A DNA stretch of 64,000 nucleotides, taken from positions 1 through 64,000 of the forward strand of contig NZ_JADWOX010000025.1 of the NCBI RefSeq assembly GCF_016135805.1, read 5' to 3'. The notes under the pieces are model-generated. The model made no database searches, was not told where the DNA came from, and was given only the letters and a program-made list of their open reading frames with translations. Below, piece after piece: positions 24,451 through 33,725 of the stretch. The stretch is from Caulobacter hibisci. GTDB lineage: Bacteria > Pseudomonadota > Alphaproteobacteria > Caulobacterales > Caulobacteraceae. Made by a program: the position numbers and the translations under genes. Each line of letters begins with the position of its first letter. Position 1 is the first letter of the stretch.

Positions 24451-25629
24451 ATGCCGCTTCCCTTGATCAAGGCTGTCCGCGCCTATGTGGTCCGCGGGGG
24501 CGGCGCCGACTACCACGACCAGGGCGAAGGCCACTGGATCGACGATCACATCGCCACCCCGATGTCGCGCTATCCGGAATACCGTCAGAGCCGCCAGAGC
24601 TTCGGCATCAACGTGCTGGGCACCCTGGTCGTCGAGATCGAGGCCGTCGACGGCACAATCGGTTTTGCCGTGACCACCGGCGGCGAACCGGCCGCCTTCA
24701 TCGTCGAAAAGCACCTGGCCCGCTTCCTGGAAGGCCGCGACCCGACCGAGGTCGAGAAGATCTGGGACCAGATGTACTTCTCCACCCAGTACTACGGCCG
24801 CAAGGGCCTGGTCGTGAACGCCATCTCGGGCGTCGACCTGGCGCTCTACGACCTGCTGGGCAAGCTGCGCCAGGAGCCGGTCTACGCCCTGCTGGGCGGC
24901 AAGGTTCGTGACGAGCTGACCTTCTACGCCACCGGCGCCCGTCCGGACCTGGCCAAGGAGATGGGCTTCATCGGCGGCAAGATGCCCCTGCACCACGGCC
25001 CCGCCGAAGGCGAGGAAGGCCTGCGCAAGAACCTCGAAGAGCTCGAAACCATGCGCAACCGCGTGGGCGAGGATTTCTGGCTGATGTTCGACTGCTGGAT
25101 GTCGCTGGACCTCAACTACGCCACCAAGCTGGCCCACAAGGCCCACGAGTACGGCCTGAAGTGGATCGAGGAGGCCCTGAGCCCCGACGACTACTGGGGC
25201 TATCGCGATCTGAAGAAGAACGCCCCTCCCGGCATGCTGGTCACCACCGGCGAGCACGAAGCCACCCGCTGGGGCTTCCGCATGCTGCTGGAGATGGAAT
25301 GCTGCGACATCATCCAGCCGGACGTGGGCTGGTGCGGCGGCGTCACCGAGCTGATCAAGATCGCCAACCTGGCCGACAGCAAGGGCGTGATGATGATCCC
25401 GCACGGCTCGTCGGTGTACAGCTACCACTTCGTCATCACGCGCCATAACAGCCCGTTCGCCGAGTTCCTGATGATGGCGCCCAAGGCCGACGAGGTCGTG
25501 CCGATGTTCCATCCGCAGCTGATCGGCGAGCCCGTTCCGGTCAACGGCAAGCTGAAGCTCGGCGACGCGCCCGGCTTCGGCGTCGAGCTGAACCGCGACG
25601 TCGGCCTGCACCGTCCCTATCCGCGCTAA
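24451..25629 (+). CDS. rhmD: L-rhamnonate dehydratase
   Basis: 392 residues of the enolase superfamily. It dehydrates L-rhamnonate to 2-keto-3-deoxy-L-rhamnonate. Metal ligands D214 (MFDCW), E240 (KWIEE) and E268 (TTGEHE) and the catalytic His in PHGSSVYS (H318), paired with D291 (QPDVGWCGG), match the E. coli enzyme. Family-specific blocks such as DYHDQG-like YHDQGEGHWIDDHIATP and FYATGARPDLAKEMGFIGGKMP are also conserved. The ATG at 24451 has GGAG upstream; the longer open frame before it is leader DNA. It heads a rightward operon of pathway and glycoside hydrolase genes. Confidence 0.96.
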   Translation: MPLPLIKAVRAYVVRGGGADYHDQGEGHWIDDHIATPMSRYPEYRQSRQSFGINVLGTLVVEIEAVDGTIGFAVTTGGEPAAFIVEKHLARFLEGRDPTEVEKIWDQMYFSTQYYGRKGLVVNAISGVDLALYDLLGKLRQEPVYALLGGKVRDELTFYATGARPDLAKEMGFIGGKMPLHHGPAEGEEGLRKNLEELETMRNRVGEDFWLMFDCWMSLDLNYATKLAHKAHEYGLKWIEEALSPDDYWGYRDLKKNAPPGMLVTTGEHEATRWGFRMLLEMECCDIIQPDVGWCGGVTELIKIANLADSKGVMMIPHGSSVYSYHFVITRHNSPFAEFLMMAPKADEVVPMFHPQLIGEPVPVNGKLKLGDAPGFGVELNRDVGLHRPYPR

Positions 25630-25674
25630 GCCGCGCCCTTCCCCCCTTTCCTATTCCCCTAGAGCCAGAAGATC

Positions 25675-26538
25675 ATGAAACTGCTGCGTTACGGCCCGCG
25701 GGGCGCCGAAAAGCCCGGTCTGCTCGACGCCGAAGGCAAGATCCGCGACCTGTCGGGCCACGTGTCCGACATCACCGGCGCCGAGCTGTCGCCCGAGGGC
25801 CTGGCCAAGATCGCCGCCATCGACCCGGCTTCGCTGCCGGTCGTCGAAGGCTCGCCGCGCTACGGCGTGCCGATCGGCAATGTCGGCAAGTTCCTGGCCA
25901 TCGGCCTGAACTTCGCCGACCACGCCAAGGAAGCCGGCCTCGAGCCCCCGCCCGAGCCGATCTTCTTCACCAAGGCGATCTCGTGCCTGAACGGCCCGAA
26001 CGACCAGGTCATGCTGCCCAAGGGCGCCGAGAAGGGCGACTGGGAAGTCGAGCTGGGCGTCGTGATCGGCAAGCGCGCCCGCTATGTCGAGCAATCCGAG
26101 GCCCTGGATTACGTCGCCGGCTACGTGCTGGTGAACGACGTCTCCGAGCGCGCCTTCCAGAAGGAGCTCGGCTCGCAGTGGGACAAGGGCAAGGGCTGCG
26201 ACACCTTCGGCCCGGTCGGCCCGTGGGTCGTCACCGCCGATGAAGTGGGTGACTGCCAGAACCTCGACATGTGGCTCGACCTCAACGGCAAGCGCATGCA
26301 GACCGGCAACAGCAAGACGATGATCTTCGGCGTCGCCGAGCTGATCGCCTATATGAGCCGCTTCGTCACCCTGGAGCCGGGCGACATCCTGACCACCGGC
26401 ACCCCGCCCGGCGTCGGCGAAGGCCAGAAGCCCGAGAAGATCTTCCTGAAGGCCGGCGACGTCATGGAGCTGGGCATCGAGAAGCTCGGCAGCCAGCGCC
26501 AGGAAGTCATCGCCTGGACCAAGGAAGGCGTGTCGTGA
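25675..26538 (+). CDS. 2,4-diketo-3-deoxy-L-rhamnonate hydrolase (LRA6-like), fumarylacetoacetate hydrolase family
   Basis: 287 residues. The FAH fold has metal ligands E124 and E126 (WEVELG) and D155 (VNDVSERAF), and ends with the TGTPPGVGEGQKP loop. In the diketo-hydrolase branch of rhamnose catabolism this enzyme cleaves 2,4-diketo-3-deoxy-L-rhamnonate to pyruvate and L-lactate. The assignment rests on family plus context: an L-rhamnonate dehydratase lies 45 bp upstream and the 4-dehydrogenase overlaps its 3' end (GTGA). The closely related L-fuconate-pathway hydrolase cannot be excluded on sequence alone, but no fuconate dehydratase is present. Confidence 0.9.
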   Translation: MKLLRYGPRGAEKPGLLDAEGKIRDLSGHVSDITGAELSPEGLAKIAAIDPASLPVVEGSPRYGVPIGNVGKFLAIGLNFADHAKEAGLEPPPEPIFFTKAISCLNGPNDQVMLPKGAEKGDWEVELGVVIGKRARYVEQSEALDYVAGYVLVNDVSERAFQKELGSQWDKGKGCDTFGPVGPWVVTADEVGDCQNLDMWLDLNGKRMQTGNSKTMIFGVAELIAYMSRFVTLEPGDILTTGTPPGVGEGQKPEKIFLKAGDVMELGIEKLGSQRQEVIAWTKEGVS

Positions 26539-27284
26539 CCGTCTACGCCAATCGCTTCGCGGGCCGCGCCGCCGTCATCACCGGCGGCGCCTCGGGCCTG
26601 GGCAAGGAAACCGCCCGTCGCATCGTCGCCGAAGGCGGCAAGGTCGCCCTCTGGGACGTCAACGCCGAGGCCCTGAAGGCCACCGCCGAGGAAATCGGCG
26701 CGACCTTCACCTTCGCCCTGGACGTCTCCGACGAGGCCCAGGTCGCGGCCGCCACGGCCGCCAGCCTGGAGGCCCTGGGCAAGATCGACGTGCTGGTCAA
26801 TTCGGCCGGCATCACCGGCGCCACGGTGCCGGTGCACGAGTTCCCGCTCGACAGCTGGAAGCGCGTCATCGACATCAACCTGAACGGCCTGTTCTACTGC
26901 TGCCGCTCGGTGGTGCCGCACATGCTGGCGGCCGGCTACGGCCGCGTGGTCAACGTCTCGTCGGTGGCCGGCAAGGAAGGCAATCCCAACGCCAGCGCCT
27001 ATTCGGCGTCGAAGGCCGGCGTGATCGGCCTGACCAAGTCGCTGGGCAAGGAACTGGCCGGCAAGGGCGTGATCGCCAACGCCCTGACTCCCGCCACCTT
27101 CGAAAGCCCGATCCTGGAGCAACTGCCCCCCAGCCAGGTCGAGTACATGCGCAGCAAGATCCCGATGGGCCGTCTGGGCGAAGTCGAGGAAAGCGCCGCC
27201 ATGGTCTGCTTCATGGCCAGCGAAGAGTGCAGCTTCACCACCGCCGCCACCTTCGACACGTCCGGCGGCCGGACTACGTTCTAG
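26535..27284 (+). CDS. 2-keto-3-deoxy-L-rhamnonate 4-dehydrogenase (LRA5-like), SDR family
   Basis: 249 residues. Classical SDR motifs: TGGASGLG (about 16-23), NSAG (89-92, with Ser replacing the second Asn of NNAG), S142/S143, Y156 and K160. It starts at GTG 26535 and overlaps the hydrolase stop by 4 bp. It is expected to oxidise 2-keto-3-deoxy-L-rhamnonate at C4, giving the diketo acid that the upstream hydrolase cleaves. The specific activity is inferred from the operon; members of this subgroup also act on 2-keto-3-deoxy-L-fuconate. Confidence 0.88.
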   Translation: MTVYANRFAGRAAVITGGASGLGKETARRIVAEGGKVALWDVNAEALKATAEEIGATFTFALDVSDEAQVAAATAASLEALGKIDVLVNSAGITGATVPVHEFPLDSWKRVIDINLNGLFYCCRSVVPHMLAAGYGRVVNVSSVAGKEGNPNASAYSASKAGVIGLTKSLGKELAGKGVIANALTPATFESPILEQLPPSQVEYMRSKIPMGRLGEVEESAAMVCFMASEECSFTTAATFDTSGGRTTF

Positions 27285-27294
27285 GGAGCAGGCG

Positions 27295-28200
27295 ATGGCC
27301 TATGCGGGTCCGATCGTCGACGCCCACATGCACCTGTGGGACCTCGACAAGCACTACTACTCCTGGCTCCAGGACGACCCGCTGCCCAACAATCCGGCCG
27401 GCGACATGGCTTCCATCGCCGGCCGGAACTACCTGCCCGCCGACTACGCGGCCGACGCCCTGCCTTGGCGGGTGTCGGCGCTGGTCCACGTCGAGTGCGG
27501 CCTTCCGACCGACAAGCAGCTGTCGGAGACCGACTGGCTGGAAGGCCTGGCCGACGCCGGCGCGCCGATCGGGGCGATCGTGGCCGGCGCCAATCTGGAC
27601 GATCCCAACATCGAGCTGCTGCTGGAAGCCCACGCCGAGCGCCCGCGCGTTCGCGGCATCCGCCAGATCGTCAATTTCCACGCGGACCCGGCCAAGACCT
27701 ACGGCCCGTCCGACCTGCTGCTGAACGACCAGTGGCGCCGGGGTTTCGCCCTGCTGGCCGACCACGGCCTGTCGTTCGACCTGCAGCTCTATCCCGCGCA
27801 GATGGCGACGGCGGCCGCCCTGGCCGACGCCCATCCCGACATCCCGCTGATCGTCAACCACGCCGGCATGCCGACCGACCGCGACGAGGCGGGCCTGGCC
27901 CTCTGGCGCTCGGGTCTGGCGGAGCTGGCCAAGCGCCCTAACGTCTCGTGCAAGATCTCGGGCCTGGCCATGGTCGATCGCGCCTGGACGGTCGATAGCC
28001 TGCGCCCCTTCATCCTCTACGTGATCGAGGCCTTCGGTCCCGAGCGGTCGATGTTCGCCAGCAACTTCCCCGTCGAGCGGGTGCATGGCGGCTTCGACGC
28101 CTTCTACAGCGCCTACGACGCCATCACGGCCGACTTCAGCGACGCCGAGCGCCAGCGCCTGTTCGCCGGCACGGCCGCCGACGTCTACCGCATCGCCTGA
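27295..28200 (+). CDS. L-rhamnono-1,4-lactonase, amidohydrolase family (COG3618)
   Basis: 301 residues of the amidohydrolase-2 family. The metal-binding HxH is H11/H13 in VDAHMHLWD, and further ligand candidates are VNHAGMP and the ASNFPVE block. Members of this family in sugar-acid operons act as lactonases; here it should open L-rhamnono-1,4-lactone to L-rhamnonate between the 1-dehydrogenase and the dehydratase. It starts 10 bp after the SDR gene (GGAG upstream) and is followed after 31 bp by rhaM. Confidence 0.88.
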   Translation: MAYAGPIVDAHMHLWDLDKHYYSWLQDDPLPNNPAGDMASIAGRNYLPADYAADALPWRVSALVHVECGLPTDKQLSETDWLEGLADAGAPIGAIVAGANLDDPNIELLLEAHAERPRVRGIRQIVNFHADPAKTYGPSDLLLNDQWRRGFALLADHGLSFDLQLYPAQMATAAALADAHPDIPLIVNHAGMPTDRDEAGLALWRSGLAELAKRPNVSCKISGLAMVDRAWTVDSLRPFILYVIEAFGPERSMFASNFPVERVHGGFDAFYSAYDAITADFSDAERQRLFAGTAADVYRIA

Positions 28201-28231
28201 CAACCAAAAAAAGACGCCCGGAGGACACCCC

Positions 28232-28567
28232 ATGAGCAGCACGATCGAAGGTCGCCCGATCGCCTTCCGCATGCAGCTGAAGGCCGGCGTCGCCGCCGAG
28301 TACGAGCGTCGCCACGACGAGCTGTGGCCCGACCTCGCCGAGGCCCTGCGCGGCGCGGGCATCTACGACTATTCGATCTTCCTCGACGAAGAGACCATGA
28401 GCCTGTTCGCCGTGCTGCGCCTGAAGCCGGACAACGACAAGGACGCCCTGCCCCTTCAGCCGGTGATGAAGCGCTGGTGGGACTTCATGGCCGACCTGAT
28501 GGAGGTCCACCCCGACAACAAGCCCGTCGAGTGGCCGCTGAAGCCCGTCTTCTTCTTCGAGGGCTGA
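28232..28567 (+). CDS. rhaM: L-rhamnose mutarotase
   Basis: 111 residues. It interconverts the alpha and beta anomers of L-rhamnose. The family blocks are clear: FRMQLKAG, YERRHDELWPDL, the Tyr/Asp-rich DYSIFLDEET, KRWWDFMADLM and HPDNKPV. The ATG at 28232 follows GGAGGA. Its presence supports L-rhamnose (rather than L-fucose) as the sugar handled by this cluster. It ends 5 bp before the GH43-GH35 gene. Confidence 0.96.
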   Translation: MSSTIEGRPIAFRMQLKAGVAAEYERRHDELWPDLAEALRGAGIYDYSIFLDEETMSLFAVLRLKPDNDKDALPLQPVMKRWWDFMADLMEVHPDNKPVEWPLKPVFFFEG

Positions 28568-28572
28568 GGACC

Positions 28573-31500
28573 GTGAAGCGTTCCGCCCTGATCGGCCTCG
28601 CCGCCGCCCTGCTCGCCACCACAGCCTTGGCCGAGCCGACGCGCTACGTCATGACGGCGTTCACCAACGCCAGCCAGTCGAACATGAGCATCTACGACTC
28701 GGCCGACGGCACGCGCTTCACCCTGCAAAAGCCGCTGGCCTACACCCCGCCCAAGGGGCTGATCCGCGATCCCAGCGTGCTCAAGCGCAAGGACGGCTTC
28801 TACTACGTCGCCTACACCACCGGCTGGACGGGCAACACCATCGGCCTGGCCCGCAGCAAGGACCTGGTCGACTGGACCTTCCTGCGCGACGTGACCATAG
28901 ACGTCCCCGGCGCGACCAACAGCTGGGCGCCTGAGTGGTTCGTCGACCAGGACGGCTCCGAGCACCTGATCCTGTCGGTCTCGACCACCGGCATCGGCGG
29001 GCAGTTTCAGCCCTACCGCATCACCGCCCAGGACGCCGACCTGACCGCCTGGAGCGCCCCGCGCCCGCTGGCCGGCATGGGCCCCAACTACATCGACGCC
29101 TTCGTCGTGCGCGAGGGCGCGCAGTACCAGGCCTTCGCCAAGAACGAGACCACCAAGTTCATCGAGCTGCTGACCGCCCCGTCGCTGGACGGCCCCTGGC
29201 AGGTCAAGGGCGGCGGCGACTGGGCCGGCTGGGGCAAGTTCCTCGAAGGCCCCGCCGTCACCCGTACCCCCGAAGGCGCCTGGCGCGTCTATTTCGACGA
29301 GTACATGTCGAAAAGGTACTGGTACTCCGACAGCAAGGACGGCTTCCGCACCTGGACGCCCAAGAAGGAACTGCCGGAGCTTTCGGGCACCGTCCGCCAC
29401 TTCACCGTGCTCAAGGAAGGCGGCGACCAGGCGGTCGCGGCAAAGCCCCCCCTCCCTTCTTCGGGTGAAACCCACAAGATCACCTGGGACAAGTACTCCC
29501 TGAAGGTCGACGGCAATCGCATCTACTCCTGGGGCGGCGAGTTCCACCCCTTCCGCGTGCCCAGCCCCGACCTGTGGCGCGACATCCTCCAGAAGATGAA
29601 GGCCAGCGGCTACAACACCGTCGCCATCTATATCGACTGGGGCTACCACTCGCCCAAGCAGGGGGTCTACGACTTCAGCGGCGTGCGCGACATGGATCGC
29701 GTGCTGACCATGGCCAAGGAAGAAGGCCTCTACGTCATCACCCGCGCCGGGCCCTACGTGAACGCCGAGCTGACGCGCGGCGGCTTCCCCGGCTGGCTGG
29801 TCAACCAGCAGGCCCGCGCCCGCACCGACGCCCCGGAATACATCCAGGCGGCCGACGAGTGGCTGAGCCAGATCAACAAGGTCATCGCCCGCCACCAGCT
29901 GACCACCGGCCAGGGCACGGTCATCGCCCACCAGATCGAGAACGAGCTCGACGTCGTCGGCGCCCCGCAGCAGCGCTACATGCAGTGGCTGGCCGACAAG
30001 GCTCGCGCCGACGGCATCACCGTGCCGCTGTTCCACAACGACAAGGGCCGCAACGGCTATTGGGTGCCCAAGGACTCCAAGGTCCCCGGCACGGTGGAAG
30101 GCCCCGCCGACCTCTACGCCTTCGACGGCTATCCGGGCGGCTCGTGCAAGGTCGACTCCACGCCGTCGGCGCCGGGCGTCGCGCCCGACTGGGGCCTCTA
30201 CGGTCCCGGCGGCTCCAAGGGCGGCGCCTCGGCCAGCCCCAACACTCCCGGCTTCGCGGCCGAGTTCGGCGGCGGCTGGTTCGACTACTGGGGCAGCAAC
30301 GGCGACTACGACTGCACCGCCCAGCATCGCGGCGTCGGCTACCAGCGGGTGTTCTACGGAACCAACATCGCCAACGGCCTGACGATCCAGAGCTTCTACA
30401 TGACCTATGGCGGCACCAGCTGGGGCTGGCTGCCGGCCCCGGTGGTGTTCAGCTCCTACGACTACGGCTCGGCCATCGACGAGGCCCGCGGCCTGCGCGA
30501 CAAGGCCCGCGTCATGAAGCAGATGGGCCAGTTCCTGAACGCGGTTCCAGACCTGACCCGCATGGACAAGGGCGAGTTCGTCACGGTCTCGAACGACAAG
30601 GTCCGCGTCTACCACAACGTCAATACCGAGACCGGCAGCCACCTCTATGTGGTGGTCCACAATCCCAGCAGCGCCACCGGCGACGAGGCCTTCACCTTCA
30701 AGCTGAAGACCCGCGACGGCGAATACGTGGTCCCCTCGCGGATCAAGGGCCAGGACAGCAAGCTGCTGATGGCGTCCTACGACCTGGGCGGCCAGCGGCT
30801 GGTCTATTCGACCTCCGAGATCCAGACCCACCTGCCCTGGAACGGCGGCGACCTGGCCCTGCTCTACGGCCGCGCCGGCGAGGCGGGCGAGACCGTGCTG
30901 CGCTACGCGCAGGCCCCCAAGGTCGAGGTGCTGGAAGGCGACGTGACCTCGGCCTTCGACGCCGCCAAGGGCGACCTTAAGCTGACCTACCAGCACACGG
31001 GCCTGGCCCGCGTGCGCATCACCGGCGGCGGCCGTCCGCCCCTGGTGCTGCTGCTGGCCGACGAGGCGACCGGCCAGACCTTCTGGCGCCAGGACACCGC
31101 CGCCGGCCCCACCCTGCAGCGCGGCCCCGGCCTCGTCCGCACCGCCGCCGTCAAGGGCGGCGTCCTGTCCCTGACCGGCGACACCGAGACCGAAAGCCCG
31201 CTGGAAGTCTTCGCCCCCAAGGGCGTGAAGTCCGTCCGTTGGAACGGCGCCGCCGTCGCCGCCAAGGCCACGACCAGCGGCTCGCTGCTGGCGTCCAAGG
31301 CCCTGCCCGGCCCGGCCGCCGTCACCCTGCCCGATCTAGCCAAGCTCGACTGGAAGACCGCCGCCGGCTCGCCCGAGTCCGATCCGGCCTTCGACGACAG
31401 CGCCTGGGCCAAGGCCGAGGGCAAGCGCGGCGGCTCCACCGTGCGTCCGCCGACCGGCCAGCCGGTGCTCGACATGAGCACCCATGGCTTCCACAACGGC

Positions 31501-32361
31501 GACGTCTGGTATCGCGGCCGCTACAAGGGCCGCGCCGACATCGACACCCTGACCCTGCACTACGGGGCCGGGGGCGCGGGCCTGCTGCAGGTCTGGCTGG
31601 ACGGCAAGTTCCTGGGCCAGCACGAACTGGACGGCGGCCTGCCCCGCCCGATCACCACCGGCGTCGCCACCTTCAAGCTGCCGGAAGACCTGCGCGGCGA
31701 CGGCGAGCACGTGCTGTCGGTGATGGTCCGCAACAACGGCCACAACTGGGACCTCGACGCCGACGACTTCCACAAGGAAGCCCGCGGCCTGGTCTCGGCC
31801 TCGCTGTCGAGCCCGACCAGCTACAGCTTCGCCGTACCGATCAGCTGGAAGATCCAGGGCAACAAGGGCGGCGAGGACATCGCCGATCCGGTGCGCGGCT
31901 CGCTGAACGAAGGCGGCCAGTACGGCGAACGCAACGGCTGGCACCTCCCGGGCTTCCCCGACCAGGCCTGGACCAAGGCCGACATGGCCGCGACCAAACC
32001 CTATGCCGGCACGACCTGGTATCGCACCAGCTTCGATCTCGCCCTGCCCAAGGACCAGGACGTGACCCTGGGCCTGACCATCGGCGATCCGAAGACCCCG
32101 CGCTCGCCGGGCCGCTACCGGGTGCTGATCTTCGTCAACGGCTGGAACATGGGCCAGTTCATCGCCCATGTCGGCCCGCAGCGGACCTTCGTCCTGCCGA
32201 GCGGCATCATCGATGAGCACGGCAAGAACACCATCGCCCTGGCGGTGACCAGCGACGGCGCCCCCGGCGACGCCCTGGAAGCCGTGACCCTCGACGTGCT
32301 GCGCAACGTGGAAGGCGGCGTCCCCGTCGCCCGCGTGCCGGCCCCCGACTACAAACAATGA
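28573..32361 (+). CDS. Exported two-domain glycoside hydrolase: GH43-like propeller fused to GH35 beta-galactosidase
   Basis: 1262 residues from a GTG at 28573 that gives a textbook signal peptide (RSALIGLAAALLATTALA, cleaved near 20). Residues about 25-290 form a GH43-like beta-propeller with the expected acids in IRDPSV, YIDAFVV and FLEGPAV. A short linker leads at about 300 to a GH35 catalytic barrel: SWGGEFHPFRVP, acid/base E458 in the IENE motif, and nucleophile E564 in GFAAEFGGGW. Jelly-roll galactosidase domains fill about 850-1262. It would remove arabinose or galactose units from pectin side chains outside the cytoplasm. The linkage specificity of the GH43 part is unknown. I see no frameshift or stop at the junction, so the fusion is real in this sequence. 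Confidence 0.9.
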   Translation: MKRSALIGLAAALLATTALAEPTRYVMTAFTNASQSNMSIYDSADGTRFTLQKPLAYTPPKGLIRDPSVLKRKDGFYYVAYTTGWTGNTIGLARSKDLVDWTFLRDVTIDVPGATNSWAPEWFVDQDGSEHLILSVSTTGIGGQFQPYRITAQDADLTAWSAPRPLAGMGPNYIDAFVVREGAQYQAFAKNETTKFIELLTAPSLDGPWQVKGGGDWAGWGKFLEGPAVTRTPEGAWRVYFDEYMSKRYWYSDSKDGFRTWTPKKELPELSGTVRHFTVLKEGGDQAVAAKPPLPSSGETHKITWDKYSLKVDGNRIYSWGGEFHPFRVPSPDLWRDILQKMKASGYNTVAIYIDWGYHSPKQGVYDFSGVRDMDRVLTMAKEEGLYVITRAGPYVNAELTRGGFPGWLVNQQARARTDAPEYIQAADEWLSQINKVIARHQLTTGQGTVIAHQIENELDVVGAPQQRYMQWLADKARADGITVPLFHNDKGRNGYWVPKDSKVPGTVEGPADLYAFDGYPGGSCKVDSTPSAPGVAPDWGLYGPGGSKGGASASPNTPGFAAEFGGGWFDYWGSNGDYDCTAQHRGVGYQRVFYGTNIANGLTIQSFYMTYGGTSWGWLPAPVVFSSYDYGSAIDEARGLRDKARVMKQMGQFLNAVPDLTRMDKGEFVTVSNDKVRVYHNVNTETGSHLYVVVHNPSSATGDEAFTFKLKTRDGEYVVPSRIKGQDSKLLMASYDLGGQRLVYSTSEIQTHLPWNGGDLALLYGRAGEAGETVLRYAQAPKVEVLEGDVTSAFDAAKGDLKLTYQHTGLARVRITGGGRPPLVLLLADEATGQTFWRQDTAAGPTLQRGPGLVRTAAVKGGVLSLTGDTETESPLEVFAPKGVKSVRWNGAAVAAKATTSGSLLASKALPGPAAVTLPDLAKLDWKTAAGSPESDPAFDDSAWAKAEGKRGGSTVRPPTGQPVLDMSTHGFHNGDVWYRGRYKGRADIDTLTLHYGAGGAGLLQVWLDGKFLGQHELDGGLPRPITTGVATFKLPEDLRGDGEHVLSVMVRNNGHNWDLDADDFHKEARGLVSASLSSPTSYSFAVPISWKIQGNKGGEDIADPVRGSLNEGGQYGERNGWHLPGFPDQAWTKADMAATKPYAGTTWYRTSFDLALPKDQDVTLGLTIGDPKTPRSPGRYRVLIFVNGWNMGQFIAHVGPQRTFVLPSGIIDEHGKNTIALAVTSDGAPGDALEAVTLDVLRNVEGGVPVARVPAPDYKQ

Positions 32362-32399
32362 GCCCCGTGCTCGTCCGAACTTACCTCTAGGAGACTACC

Positions 32400-33509
32400 G
32401 TGCCCAATCTCGCACACGGCATCGACGCCAAGGACATCAAGGCCAAGATCGCCCTTCTGATCAGCAACCTCGTCGACATCACCGACGAGACGGGCGAGTT
32501 CCTGCTGCGCCTCGACGACGGCCGCGTCATCGACACCAAGGGCTGGAACGACTGGGAATGGACCCACGGCGTGGGCCTCTACGGCCTGTGGAAGCAGTAC
32601 GAGATGTACGGCGACGAGCGCGCCTTCGACATCATGACCAAGTGGTTCGCCGACCGCTTCGAGGCCGGCACCCCGACCAAGAACATCAACACGGTCTCGC
32701 CGTTCCTGACCCTGGCCTACCTCTACGAGGCCACCGGCGACCACACCTACATCCCCTACCTCGAGACCTGGGCCGACTACGTCATGTACGAGGGTCCGCG
32801 CACCGAGGAAGGCGGCTTCCAGCACATCGTCTTCAACAGCGAGAACCCGCAACAGCTGTGGGACGACACGCTGATGATGAGCGTGCTGCCGCTGGCCAAG
32901 ATCGGCCTGCTGCTCGACCGCCCCGACTTCGTCGAGGAGGCCAAGCGCCAGTTCATGGTCCACATCAAGTACCTGGCCGACCGCAAGACCGGCCTGTGGT
33001 TCCACGGCTGGACCTTCGAGGGCCGTCACAACTTCGCCGACGCCCTGTGGGCGCGCGGCAACTGCTGGGTGACGATCGCCATCCCGGAATTCATCGAGTT
33101 GCTCGACCTGAAGCCGGGCGACGGCCTGCGCGCCTTCCTGATCGACGCGCTGGAAGCCCAGATCAAGGCCCTGACCGAGTACCAGGACCAAGAGAGCGGC
33201 CTGTGGCACACGATCATCAACGACAAGACCTCGTACCTTGAAGCCTCGGCCACGGCCGGCTTCGCCTACGGCGTGCTGAAGGCCGTCCGCAAGCGCTACA
33301 TCGGCAAGGAATACGAAGCCGTCGCCATCCGCGCCATCAAGGGCGTGCTGGCCAATATCGACGACGCTGGCGAGTTGCAGCAGGTCTCGTTCGGCACCCC
33401 GGTGTTCGACACGATCCAGGGCTACAAGGACATCCCGCTGACCTCGATGCCCTACGGCCAGTCGCTGGCCATGCTGGCGCTCGGCGAGTTCCAGCGCGCC
33501 TTCATCTAG
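32400..33509 (+). CDS. Unsaturated rhamnogalacturonyl hydrolase, GH105
   Basis: 369 residues, no signal peptide, so cytoplasmic. GH105 (alpha/alpha barrel) features: WEWTHGVGLYGLW (about 52-64), KNINTVSPFL (94-103) and WDDTLMM (154-160), which carries the catalytic Asp. It also has WARGNCW and SATAGFAYG. The enzyme splits the unsaturated galacturonyl-rhamnose disaccharide left by rhamnogalacturonan lyases. The GTG at 32400 has AGGAG 7 bases upstream. The substrate implies import of oligosaccharides, which fits the transporter gene that follows. No lyase gene is in the window. Confidence 0.93.
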   Translation: MPNLAHGIDAKDIKAKIALLISNLVDITDETGEFLLRLDDGRVIDTKGWNDWEWTHGVGLYGLWKQYEMYGDERAFDIMTKWFADRFEAGTPTKNINTVSPFLTLAYLYEATGDHTYIPYLETWADYVMYEGPRTEEGGFQHIVFNSENPQQLWDDTLMMSVLPLAKIGLLLDRPDFVEEAKRQFMVHIKYLADRKTGLWFHGWTFEGRHNFADALWARGNCWVTIAIPEFIELLDLKPGDGLRAFLIDALEAQIKALTEYQDQESGLWHTIINDKTSYLEASATAGFAYGVLKAVRKRYIGKEYEAVAIRAIKGVLANIDDAGELQQVSFGTPVFDTIQGYKDIPLTSMPYGQSLAMLALGEFQRAFI

Positions 33510-33531
33510 GCCCTAGCTTCGGGCTCCGTGC

Positions 33532-33625
33532 GTGGTCCTCGTCCTTCGACAAGCTCAGGATGAGGACCACCCATAGGCCCGGCCAGTAGAAAAACCTCAC
33601 CCTGAGCCTGTCGAAGGGCGAGGTT
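33532..33625. repeat. Inverted intergenic repeat, family D
   Basis: GTGGTCCTC ... GAGGACCAC (33532-33570) encloses CCTTCGACAAGCTCAGGA. A second unit, CCTCACCCTGAGCCTGTCGAAGG, follows in the opposite sense. The CTTCGACA-GCTCAGG core is a repeat type seen in many GC-rich proteobacterial genomes. Located between GH105 and the transporter gene. Confidence 0.75.
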
Positions 33626-33686
33626 TTCGGCTCAGACGCCGAGCAATTCGGACTAGCCAGTTCGGTCAATCGACTGGACCGGACTC

Positions 33687-33704
33687 GGGGGCGGTAAGAC
33701 CCCC
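33687..33704 (+). promoter_or_regulatory. Leader hairpin ahead of the transporter gene
   Basis: GGGGG-N8-CCCCC followed by ACCTTTT, ending about 20 bases before the transporter ATG. It could terminate read-through from GH105 or modulate translation. The stem is only 5 bp, so support is weak. Confidence 0.3.
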
Positions 33705-33725
33705 ACCTTTTGGGATTGAGACGAA

